NCBI GenBank assembly: GCA_964432985.1
Contig: CAYSPT010000006.1
Location: forward strand, 1 to 64,000
Reading direction: 5' to 3'
Source: CAYSPT01 sp964432985
GTDB lineage: Bacteria > Muiribacteriota > CAYSPT01
DNA: 64,000 nucleotides
In this document: piece by piece, positions 52,740-60,091 of the stretch
How the letters are laid out: every line of letters begins with the position of its first letter
Numbering within the stretch: the first letter of the stretch is position 1
Position numbers and translations under genes: made by a program
The notes under the pieces: model-generated
What the model was told of the DNA's origin: nothing
The model's input: the letters and a program-made list of their open reading frames with translations, nothing else
Database searches by the model: none

Positions 52740-52768
52740 TTGACAGGTCAAGTATTTTAATCTAATAT
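52740..52768 (+). promoter_or_regulatory. promoter of secretin-N-domain gene with palindrome at -35
   Basis: TTGACA (52740-52745), a 17-nt spacer and TAATAT (52763-52768). TACTTGAC-AG-GTCAAGTA, an 8-bp perfect inverted repeat, covers the -35 box and could bind a repressor shared with the divergent tRNA promoter. Confidence 0.55.
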
Positions 52769-52874
52769 GGTATAACACTATTGAGAAATGGTGTTGTAAG
52801 GGGCGATTGGAGCGGATAGTTTTCCATTACTGTTCCACCGCCGGCGGAGTTGGAGATTACGGGGTGATATTCAT

Positions 52875-53690
52875 ATGAAACCGCGGACTATGTTGAAGAT
52901 GAATCGTACATTGGTGACGATCCTTGCGTTGGTTTTATTTGTTTCGATGGCTTCTGAAACCGTGGCTGATACGCTCAGCGATGCTTTAATTAAAATGGCT
53001 CAGGCCAGTAATGTTCAGTTCATTCTTGACTGTGAAGCCGTTGGAGATATCGATGTGCAGGCTGACAGCAAAGGGGGACGTGATGCTGCTGTAAAAGTAG
53101 CCGCTTCCGCTGGTCTTGAAGTATTTAATTATGGCGATATTCTGGTTTTCTATCCACCGGCTCGCCGAGATCATTGGCTGGCCTGGCTCGGTTATCAAGC
53201 ATTTTCGTTTGAATCGGCTCCGGTAGAGAAAGTTGCTGAGTTATTGGGAAAGCGGCTGGAAGAAATCGGGTATAAAGCGGATATTGAACTCAATACCAAT
53301 GAGAAACATTTCTTTGTCACTGCTTCTCCCACTGTTCTTTCCATGGTTGAACATGTTGCCTATTTAATCGGGCAAAAGTCGAAATCTCCGGAAATTGCAG
53401 TAGCTGAAGTGTTTCGCAACGGTAACAGACTTATTGATGTTGAGGAAAAAAACAAGGATATTACTGCTTTGGCAGTGATGCTTGGAGATAAAGCAGGTGA
53501 AAACGTTATCTGTGACGAAAAGGTCAAAGGAACTGTTTCCTGCTATTTTACCGGGGTTCATTACCGGTTGGCGCTGGAACTGCTGGCTCGCGCCGCCACT
53601 GCTGTTGTGTACCATATGGATGACGGATTACATATAGAGCTTATTCGCTTGCCGTCAAATATCAGACAGACTTTTCCACAATCAAAATAA
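52875..53690 (+). CDS. exported protein with two secretin-type N-domains
   Basis: 271 residues. A signal peptide ends near VADTL. Two copies of a short-domain pattern typical of secretin/TonB N-terminal (STN or AMIN-like) modules are visible: LSDALIKMAQASNVQFILD... GLEVFNYGDILVFYP (about 32-95) and DITALAVMLGDKAGENVICDEKVKG... YHMDDGLHIEL (about 195-262). No secretin beta-barrel follows, so it is not itself an outer-membrane channel. It probably sits in the periplasm and docks to a secretin elsewhere. The start ATG lies about 105 bp after its promoter. A membrane-anchored Mrr-like protein gene follows. Confidence 0.6.
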   Translation: MKPRTMLKMNRTLVTILALVLFVSMASETVADTLSDALIKMAQASNVQFILDCEAVGDIDVQADSKGGRDAAVKVAASAGLEVFNYGDILVFYPPARRDHWLAWLGYQAFSFESAPVEKVAELLGKRLEEIGYKADIELNTNEKHFFVTASPTVLSMVEHVAYLIGQKSKSPEIAVAEVFRNGNRLIDVEEKNKDITALAVMLGDKAGENVICDEKVKGTVSCYFTGVHYRLALELLARAATAVVYHMDDGLHIELIRLPSNIRQTFPQSK

Positions 53691-53729
53691 CGGGCAGTTG
53701 ATAGAGAAATAATCTTGCCCCAGGGGCGG

Positions 53730-54983
53730 GTGCAGTTGAAGGTCCTCGTATTATTAGTACTACTCGTGCTTTCCACATCTCCCGTTTCAGCCAGAGTATA
53801 TATCCATTATGGCCATAAAGGCGTTATCGTTCTCACCAATGATCCTTACTATGGAGTCGAATATCTCAAAGATGTGAAACTGGTCAAAACAGACCTGCTT
53901 GCTGAAGGAGGTCCCCGAGCCTGGCTTCGAATGCCCGGTCGTGAAGTCGCTGTTGAGAAAGGCCTGGGGGACGATATCAAAGGCTTCAAAATCGCCAAAA
54001 TCGATGATCGCAGCGTGGTCGTAAGCGGAAATGGCATTCGATACCGCTTCGAAATATCAGATGAAGACCTGATTGACAATTTCGAGGATCTCGATCTCTT
54101 TTTGACTGATATCTCATTTCCAGAGCAGAAAACTCCGGACGTGTCTGATTTTATGGTGGAACAAACCCTTTTTGTAAATGATGAGGCGGATTCGGTAAAA
54201 ATTAGGAAAAAGGGTTCTGACATATCTATCAAGGCCGAAGTAAACGACACTATTGATGGCTATCGTCTGGCGGAAATAAAGAAAGATCGACTGGTATTCG
54301 AGAAGGACGGTAAGACACACGAAGTAGAGGTGCCGGTTGAGAATGTTAATACAGTCAATTCGGTTTCTGAAAGCAACGTGCCTGCGGATAATCTTCTACA
54401 AGGATCGCGGGGATCTGTAATCAAGGGCCTCTGGGGTATAACGGGAGCCATCATTTGTGTGGTTCTGACAATTGCCTGGCTGCTGTTTAAACAATTCTCC
54501 CGTCCTTCGCCTGCTAAAGTGGTGCAGACTGCCGGTGGGAGCGGTCGGCGTCAACTTGGTTTTAGAAGCGATGAAAAAGTAATATTCAGCGGTCCCGTGC
54601 GGATTTCGGAAATGGCTCCTGGCAATTTTGTCGATCTTATAACCCACTTGATTCAGCGGTCTGGTTTACTGGTCAGAAAAAAGCATGAAATTGGCATTGG
54701 CCTGGCTGAAATAGTCGCTTTCAGTAATCACCCGATATCCGGAGGAAAATACCTCGTACGTTGTCAGGCAAGCTCGTGGGGTGGAAAAGTTGAAATCGGG
54801 TCTCTGGAGATTCTTCGTGAGCGAATGACGGACGAGGAAGCTGTAAAAGGTATTTACATTTCAACATCGTTGTTCAGTGCCGAGGCAGTTGATTTTGCTC
54901 ACAAAAACAGCATTGAGATTCTCGGTTTAAAAGAGATTGTTCAGCTGGCAGAGCGGTATTATCTCGGTGAGTATATTGCCTAG
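53730..54983 (+). CDS. membrane-anchored protein with degenerate Mrr-type nuclease domain
   Basis: About 417 residues. An N-terminal signal (VLVLLVLLVLSTSPVSA) and an exported domain of roughly 200 residues (two similar VEKGLGDDIKGFKIAKI / IKAEVNDTIDGYRLAEI segments) precede a membrane helix (about 238-258, GLWGITGAIICVVLTIAWLLF). The cytoplasmic C-terminus (about 300-415) resembles Mrr_cat: FVDLITHLIQRSGLLV, YLVRCQASSWGGKVEIGSL, GIYISTSLFSAEAVDFA. The catalytic Asp of GID and the Lys of QxK are missing (GIG, QAS), so nuclease activity is unlikely. GTG 53730 is chosen; TTG 53715 and TTG 53736 are possible. It follows the secretin-N-domain gene by about 40 bp. Confidence 0.6.
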   Translation: MQLKVLVLLVLLVLSTSPVSARVYIHYGHKGVIVLTNDPYYGVEYLKDVKLVKTDLLAEGGPRAWLRMPGREVAVEKGLGDDIKGFKIAKIDDRSVVVSGNGIRYRFEISDEDLIDNFEDLDLFLTDISFPEQKTPDVSDFMVEQTLFVNDEADSVKIRKKGSDISIKAEVNDTIDGYRLAEIKKDRLVFEKDGKTHEVEVPVENVNTVNSVSESNVPADNLLQGSRGSVIKGLWGITGAIICVVLTIAWLLFKQFSRPSPAKVVQTAGGSGRRQLGFRSDEKVIFSGPVRISEMAPGNFVDLITHLIQRSGLLVRKKHEIGIGLAEIVAFSNHPISGGKYLVRCQASSWGGKVEIGSLEILRERMTDEEAVKGIYISTSLFSAEAVDFAHKNSIEILGLKEIVQLAERYYLGEYIA

Positions 54984-55004
54984 GGATGTTGCCTGGGGAT
55001 GTAG

Positions 55005-55172
55005 CTATCTCAATGCGGAGGCCAGTTGCTTTAAAGCGGACAGGTTGACCGTTTTTATCTCCCTCAAATGCATTCTGCAAGAAGGGCACCAGTATCCGTA
55101 TACCGTGTGACCTTTTTCCTCCCCGGTTTTTGAGTGAATCTCGACGTCGTGAAGGCAGTGATGGCAATACAT
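55005..55172 (-). CDS. small zinc-ribbon protein, 55 residues
   Basis: Two Cys pairs, CHHC (MYCHHCLHD) and CPSC (YWCPSCRMH), spaced as in a zinc ribbon, in a 55-residue frame. AAAGGGGGT lies 7 nt before the ATG, a strong ribosome site, which supports translation. It is antisense to the gap between the Mrr-like gene and pyk and overlaps no gene. Function unknown; small zinc ribbons often bind RNA, DNA or partner proteins. Confidence 0.6.
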   Translation of the reverse strand: MYCHHCLHDVEIHSKTGEEKGHTVYGYWCPSCRMHLREIKTVNLSALKQLASALR

Positions 55173-55261
55173 AACAATGACCCCCTTTCGAAGCAGGTGT
55201 TGAACCTATTATCGGAGGAGGGGCGCTGAGAGTTGAGCGGTTATGTGAGGTTTCCTTCTGG

Positions 55262-55290
55262 TTGACGCAAAAAAACTGGTATGCTATTTA
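55262..55290 (+). promoter_or_regulatory. promoter of pyk
   Basis: TTGACG (55262-55267), a 17-nt A-rich spacer and TATTTA (55285-55290), about 80 nt upstream of the pyk start. Confidence 0.55.
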
Positions 55291-55371
55291 TTATCCCAGT
55301 ATGCTCACATGGAGCTGCTTATTTTTCTTCTGCACAGATTCCTGTAAGATCCACTGGAGGTTACGACTGAA

Positions 55372-56823
55372 ATGACAAAGAAACAGTTCAGATGCACCAA
55401 GATTGTGTGCACTATTGGACCGGCCAGTGCGTCGGTTGATGTTCTGGGGAAGATGATAAAAACCGGAATGGATGTGGCTCGTCTCAATTGTTCTCACGGC
55501 AATCATCAGGAGCGCGGGAAAATTATCACAACCATTCGCCGTCTGGCCAAGAAGGCGGGTCGTAGAGTTGGAATCCTGCTGGATCTCCAGGGGCCGAAGT
55601 TACGAATTGGAGAAATGACCGGCGAAATCATACTGCGGCGTGGTGACGAAGTGCGTCTGATCCCGGCGGCACGAGCATCGGATTGCGGTGAAGATGGGCA
55701 AGAAATCCCCTCAATTCCAATCAATTATGATGGTCTCCTGAGAGATGTATCATCGGGTGACCCGGTGCTTCTCGACGAAGGACTCATTCGCCTGCGTATT
55801 AGAGAAGTACGGGGAAATTGCGTTATCTGTGTTGTACTGGTTGGAGGAGTGGTCAGATCCCGGAAAGGATTCTACCTTCCCTCCAGTCCATTGTCTGTTT
55901 CCTCACTTACGGAAAAAGACAGGGAAGATCTTGCCTGGGGCCTGTCGGCCGGGGTGGATATGGTGGCGCTCTCATTTGTCCGCAATGCCAGGGACATTGA
56001 GGTACTCAAGGAAATGATAACTGCTAAAGGTGCTGCTCTCCCGATCGTTGCCAAGATCGAACGCAAAGAAGCGCTGAAAAACATTGAAAAAATAGTTGAA
56101 ACAGCAGATGCGGTAATGGTGGCACGGGGCGATATGGGGGTGGAAGTTCCTATCGAATATGTCTCCCTCCATCAGAAAAGGATAATTGAAGCTGCCAATA
56201 AGCGTGGCAAGCCGGTGATTACTGCAACCCAGATGCTCGATTCAATGGAAAGAAATCCACGGCCCACCAGAGCTGAAGTTAGTGATGTCACCAATGCAAT
56301 ACTCGATGGGACGGATGCCATCATGCTATCAGGGGAAACTGCGGCAGGCAAGTATCCGGTCAAATCTTTGAGAATGATGGTGAACATCTGCCGAGTGGCA
56401 GAGAAATATATACGGGATGATTCTGAATCACGTCTGACTCTGACGGATGAGACAAAAGATATTGCCGGGGCCGTAAGTCATGCTGCCGTGATTCTGTCTG
56501 AAACTCTTGGTGTAAAGGCAATTGTTACTGCGACGATTTCAGGATATACAGCGCGGATGGTTGCCCGGCATCGTCCACGGTGCCCGATTCTGGCGTTAAC
56601 AACAGAGCAATCTACAGCTCAGGCACTGACCCTGTGTTGGGGAGTCAGGGCGATTATCTCGCCTCGCGTTAGCTCAGAAAGAGTGTTATTCAAGGCCGCT
56701 GAAGAAGAAGCTTGTTTAAGTGGTATGGCGAAATCAGGGGATACACTGCTGGTCACAGCCGGATTGCCTTTTGAAAAGCAGGGAATAACAAATACGATCA
56801 AAGTAGTGGAACTCAGTCAGTAG
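55372..56823 (+). CDS. pyk: pyruvate kinase
   Basis: 483 residues, the usual bacterial length. KIVCTIGPAS, MDVARLNCSHGNHQE, LLDLQGPKLRIGE, MVARGDMGVEVP and the signature TQMLDSMERNPRPTRAEVSDV are all present. The enzyme transfers phosphate from phosphoenolpyruvate to ADP at the end of glycolysis, using K+ and Mg2+. The ATG has GGAGG upstream. Its 3' end overlaps the convergent STAS gene by 11 bp. Confidence 0.97.
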   Translation: MTKKQFRCTKIVCTIGPASASVDVLGKMIKTGMDVARLNCSHGNHQERGKIITTIRRLAKKAGRRVGILLDLQGPKLRIGEMTGEIILRRGDEVRLIPAARASDCGEDGQEIPSIPINYDGLLRDVSSGDPVLLDEGLIRLRIREVRGNCVICVVLVGGVVRSRKGFYLPSSPLSVSSLTEKDREDLAWGLSAGVDMVALSFVRNARDIEVLKEMITAKGAALPIVAKIERKEALKNIEKIVETADAVMVARGDMGVEVPIEYVSLHQKRIIEAANKRGKPVITATQMLDSMERNPRPTRAEVSDVTNAILDGTDAIMLSGETAAGKYPVKSLRMMVNICRVAEKYIRDDSESRLTLTDETKDIAGAVSHAAVILSETLGVKAIVTATISGYTARMVARHRPRCPILALTTEQSTAQALTLCWGVRAIISPRVSSERVLFKAAEEEACLSGMAKSGDTLLVTAGLPFEKQGITNTIKVVELSQ

Positions 56824-57193
56824 CTGGATGATCTTCCGGGGCAGTGTCTTCATCGTTAAAGCTCTGGCAGGCGTTGGCAATATCGGGAAATATCTCAAAC
56901 AGCTTGGTCAGCCAGGTAACCTGGAACATTTTGAGAACATTGGGATGAAGATCCGCCAGGCGCACATCCCCCCCATTTTCCCTTGCTTTTTTAAGTGCTG
57001 AGGAAAGAACTCCCAGTCCAAAACTGTTTATGTAATAGAGCTTATTGAGGTCGAGTACGATTTTGAACTTTCCCCGCTTGAGCTGAGAGAGGAGTTCTTC
57101 TTTAAATACAACCTGACTATCAACATCAATCTTGCCCTGAATACGGCCGAGAATAATGTCTTTCCGAATGTTTTCAAAGTTGATGTCGAACAT
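56813..57193 (-). CDS. STAS-domain anti-anti-sigma factor-like protein
   Basis: 126 residues, a single STAS domain. IVLDLNKLYYINSFGLGVLSSALKKA contains the phosphorylatable Ser in the usual place (normally D-S-S-G, here N-S-F-G), and the C-terminus is acidic. STAS proteins sequester anti-sigma kinases when dephosphorylated. No anti-sigma kinase gene is adjacent; the PP2C phosphatase at 43183 is a candidate regulator. A divergent promoter pair controls this gene and the zinc-ribbon gene at 57327. Confidence 0.86.
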   Translation of the reverse strand: MFDINFENIRKDIILGRIQGKIDVDSQVVFKEELLSQLKRGKFKIVLDLNKLYYINSFGLGVLSSALKKARENGGDVRLADLHPNVLKMFQVTWLTKLFEIFPDIANACQSFNDEDTAPEDHPATD

Positions 57194-57225
57194 AATCTTG
57201 GTTTACCCTCCCCAGTTACCTAAAA

Positions 57226-57255
57226 ATTATAGCACAGCTATGTGTTAAGGGGCAA
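57226..57255 (-). promoter_or_regulatory. promoter of STAS gene
   Basis: Minus strand TTGCCC (57255-57250), an 18-nt spacer and TATAAT (57231-57226). The -35 boxes of this promoter and the divergent one are 4 nt apart, so the two start sites probably influence each other. Confidence 0.55.
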
Positions 57256-57259
57256 GAAC

Positions 57260-57289
57260 TTGACAGTCGGATATTTTGAATGCTACTAT
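57260..57289 (+). promoter_or_regulatory. promoter of Cys-rich protein and rpoN
   Basis: TTGACA (57260-57265), an 18-nt spacer and TACTAT (57284-57289), about 38 nt before the ATG at 57327. Confidence 0.6.
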
Positions 57290-57326
57290 GCTAATCAAAA
57301 GATGAGGATAAGGAAGGTTTTTTGCC

Positions 57327-57641
57327 ATGGCTGATATGAAATGTTGTAGCTGGTGTGAAAGTTATGAGTCCTGTGTTACCAAATGGATCCGTGAGGGTCA
57401 GGCATATGAAATGTTTTGTTGTGAAGAGTGTGAACATTTTCCTGTGTGCCAGATCCAGATAAAGCATGATCTGCGCAAGTGTGTAAAGTGCGGCGCCTAT
57501 GTCTTTGAAATTGAAATGCAGCACGATGCAGATGAAGACGAGGTCATGATCGGGTGCCATTTTTGTAAAGGTGTCCATTGGAATATTAATCGTGACGGAA
57601 AAGCCAAACCGATTGTTCAGATAGATATCCGAAGTGCTTAA
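57327..57641 (+). CDS. Cys-rich multi-zinc-ribbon protein
   Basis: 104 residues with many paired Cys: CCSWC, CCEEC, CVKC and CHFC, plus SC and VC singles. This suggests two or more zinc-binding ribbons. No known family is recognised. GGAAGG precedes the ATG. It lies 24 bp before rpoN and probably shares its promoter, so a role in transcription or RNA control is possible. Confidence 0.7.
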   Translation: MADMKCCSWCESYESCVTKWIREGQAYEMFCCEECEHFPVCQIQIKHDLRKCVKCGAYVFEIEMQHDADEDEVMIGCHFCKGVHWNINRDGKAKPIVQIDIRSA

Positions 57642-57665
57642 TACATCATCGGGGTGCTTCCATAT

Positions 57666-59114
57666 ATGATGAAGCTAACGGCCCAGCTAAAGCAGCAGCA
57701 GAGCATGGTGCTCTCTCCTGCAATGATCCAATCCATTAATCTTCTCATGCTTACCCGTATGGAACTGGCCCAGAAGATAGAGCAGGAACTGGTTACCAAT
57801 CCGGTGTTGGAAGTTCAGGAACCGGGCGATGAAGAAGAGACCGAAAGTGACACCGAAGAGACCTCTGCCAAGGAAGAAACTCCGGATAATGAGGAATCCA
57901 GAGAAGAAGCCAGCATGGACAAGGTTGATATCGACTGGGAGGAATACTTTCAGGACAGTATGGTCAAGTCCAGAGAGGTTCGAAGCTCCACCAACGTTTC
58001 TGAGGATGATCTTGATTTTGAAAGAATATCACCTGAACTGCCTTCTTTTCAGGAGCATCTTCTCAACCAGTTGAGACTGTTATGTCCCGAAGATAAAGAG
58101 TTTCAAATCGGTGAGTTTCTCGTCAGTAACCTGGATGAGCACGGTCTGTTCACCAGTCTTGATGTTGAAGAAACTGCCGGCTTTCTCAACGTAGCCCTGG
58201 ATATGATTTCCACATTTGTACGCGTCATCCAAACCCTCGATCCGCCGGGAGTGGGAGGCCGCACAGTTCCTGAAGCACTCGAGATCCAGTGTAAATTTCT
58301 CGGGATAGAGGATGAACTGGTACTGACAATAATCAGGGAACACTTTGAGGAACTGGGAAACAACAAAATACCACAAATCGCTCGATCTCTCGGAGTTAAT
58401 GTATCCGATGTCAACAAAGCAGCGGCTATCATCAAAAGACTCAATCCAAAGCCGGCTCTGGCTTATCGGGGCTACGATGACACGGTGTACGTCGTCCCCG
58501 ATGTGTTTGTCGAGCAGGTAGGTGACAAGTATGTGGTACAGGTCAACGATGCTGGTATCCCGCGCTTGAAAGTCAATGCTTTGTACCGCAGCATTGTGAT
58601 TAACCATCGCCGCGGCGAACGCCAGGAAGAGTATCAATATATTAAGGAAAAACTCGATTCCGCCAGATGGTTGATCAGAAGTATCAACCGGCGGCGGGAC
58701 ACTCTCTACAGGGTAGCCCAGGCGATCGTTGATCATCAAAAAGCCTTTCTTGATAAGGGAATTTCCTGTTTGAAGCCTTTAACATTGAGTGAGGTTGCTG
58801 ATGAAGTTGGCGTGCATCAGGCGACGGTTGGAAGAGTGACAACCGGTAAATATATGCAAACACCGCGAGGTCTCTTCGAGTTGAAATACTTTTTTTCCGG
58901 CGGCCTTGATGCCGATGACGGGGAAATGTCCGTTAGAAGTATCAAAGCGCATATAAAGGATATAATTGGCAACGAGAACAAGAAGAAACCAATGAGTGAT
59001 AAGAAGATCATGGAACTTCTTAATGAACAGGGTATTGAAGTAAAACGGCGCACCATCCAAAAGTACAGGGACGAACTTGGTATCCCTTCTTCAAGCAAAA
59101 GACGGCACTACTAA
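57666..59114 (+). CDS. rpoN: RNA polymerase sigma-54 factor
   Basis: 482 residues from ATG 57666, which has GGGGTG 9 nt upstream (GTG 57654 is possible). The N-terminal activator-interacting region reads LKQQQSMVLSPAMIQSINLLMLTRMELAQKIEQELVTNPVLE, an acidic linker follows, then the core-binding domain, a helix-turn-helix (LSEVADEVGVHQATVGRVTTGKYMQTPRG) and the RpoN box VKRRTIQKYRDELGIPSS. Sigma-54 needs AAA+ enhancer-binding activators; none is in the window, and no -24/-12 site was searched for systematically. It commonly controls pili, nitrogen and secretion genes. Confidence 0.97.
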   Translation: MMKLTAQLKQQQSMVLSPAMIQSINLLMLTRMELAQKIEQELVTNPVLEVQEPGDEEETESDTEETSAKEETPDNEESREEASMDKVDIDWEEYFQDSMVKSREVRSSTNVSEDDLDFERISPELPSFQEHLLNQLRLLCPEDKEFQIGEFLVSNLDEHGLFTSLDVEETAGFLNVALDMISTFVRVIQTLDPPGVGGRTVPEALEIQCKFLGIEDELVLTIIREHFEELGNNKIPQIARSLGVNVSDVNKAAAIIKRLNPKPALAYRGYDDTVYVVPDVFVEQVGDKYVVQVNDAGIPRLKVNALYRSIVINHRRGERQEEYQYIKEKLDSARWLIRSINRRRDTLYRVAQAIVDHQKAFLDKGISCLKPLTLSEVADEVGVHQATVGRVTTGKYMQTPRGLFELKYFFSGGLDADDGEMSVRSIKAHIKDIIGNENKKKPMSDKKIMELLNEQGIEVKRRTIQKYRDELGIPSSSKRRHY

Positions 59115-59162
59115 GTCATCTACCGTTTCCCTCAATGACCAGCAGGCCCCTTGCTGTTGCTA

Positions 59163-60074
59163 TCACCGTGCCAGCAGGTCCCATTTGAAATCAGACAGTC
59201 TGCCCCGGATATTCCATATTCGCAATTTGCACCCCGATTGTCCTCCCACCAGATCGCACATCTCTGGATTCAACCAGCGTATTTCATCCACCGAAAGCGA
59301 AATAGGATCATGCTCGAGATGAACCATTTCTACGGGCAGAGCAGGAAAATCAGAAAGCAGCCGCGGGGTGAGGACGAGAAGTTCCACCGTGGTATGACCT
59401 GAAGCCAGGGAAGTGATTCTCATGGGGTAGTAAAGCCATTTGGTGACGAAACGGTACTGAATCGGCTGGCTGGTGGAGAGCTCCGGTTCCAGAGAGACCA
59501 CGTCAAACACGAACCAGCGGTATCCGTCATTTATGTAGAGAGCCACGAGTTCCTTCATCCCCTGGGGAAGGAGCGGCGCAGGTACACCTGATTTTTTCAG
59601 GTAATTCATCACCCAGTCAACGAACCCGGCAGGCTGCAATACTTTGGTCACCGAAACATCATGTGGTCCGATCTGCTTGTGAAAGGTGACCTCACCTGCT
59701 TCCTGGTAGGATTCGCGGTCCGCCGCTCTTTTCGACAAACTCCTGACATCGTTCCTGGACAGGTATCGGTTAATCAAGGTGGTCGCTCTTCTAAATACCT
59801 CGAGATCGCCCTTTGTTACCTCGGGTTCAGACGGGAGCGGGAGCACTTCAAGCACCTGGGTTGCCCTGGAAGCACGTGTGTCTGTTGAAAGAAGCAGGAT
59901 TTGCTCTTCGCCATTGAAGGCTATCATTGCTCTCTGATTCGGTTCAAATATCGTTACATCGGGATGAAACGGGATGTGTCCGCGGTTTGCCGACACCAGC
60001 GATGGAATAAACAAGTCCAGTGTAAGAATTGTAGTAAGCAGGAACAGCAAGCTGAGGTGTGCCGCATTTTTCAA
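59163..60074 (-). CDS. DUF2330-like exported protein
   Basis: 303 residues from TTG 60074, which has GAGAGGAA 6 nt upstream and gives a compact signal peptide (LSLLFLLTTILTLDLFIPSLVSA). The mature part starts VTIFEPNQRAMIAFNGEEQILLLST and VLEVLPLPSEPEV, resembling the DUF2330 pattern of exported proteins. The C-terminus has CDLVGGQSGCKL, two Cys that could form a disulphide. Function unknown. It is the last gene of the cyclase/pilin operon, 17 bp after the cyclase gene. Confidence 0.55.
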   Translation of the reverse strand: MKNAAHLSLLFLLTTILTLDLFIPSLVSANRGHIPFHPDVTIFEPNQRAMIAFNGEEQILLLSTDTRASRATQVLEVLPLPSEPEVTKGDLEVFRRATTLINRYLSRNDVRSLSKRAADRESYQEAGEVTFHKQIGPHDVSVTKVLQPAGFVDWVMNYLKKSGVPAPLLPQGMKELVALYINDGYRWFVFDVVSLEPELSTSQPIQYRFVTKWLYYPMRITSLASGHTTVELLVLTPRLLSDFPALPVEMVHLEHDPISLSVDEIRWLNPEMCDLVGGQSGCKLRIWNIRGRLSDFKWDLLAR

Positions 60075-60091
60075 GGTGATTTCCTCTCTTT

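Noticed and set aside
54874..55167. 97-codon minus-strand frame overlapping the zinc-ribbon gene
   Set aside because: The neighbouring frame at 55005-55172 has the Cys pairs and a strong ribosome site; this one overlaps the 3' end of the Mrr-like gene.
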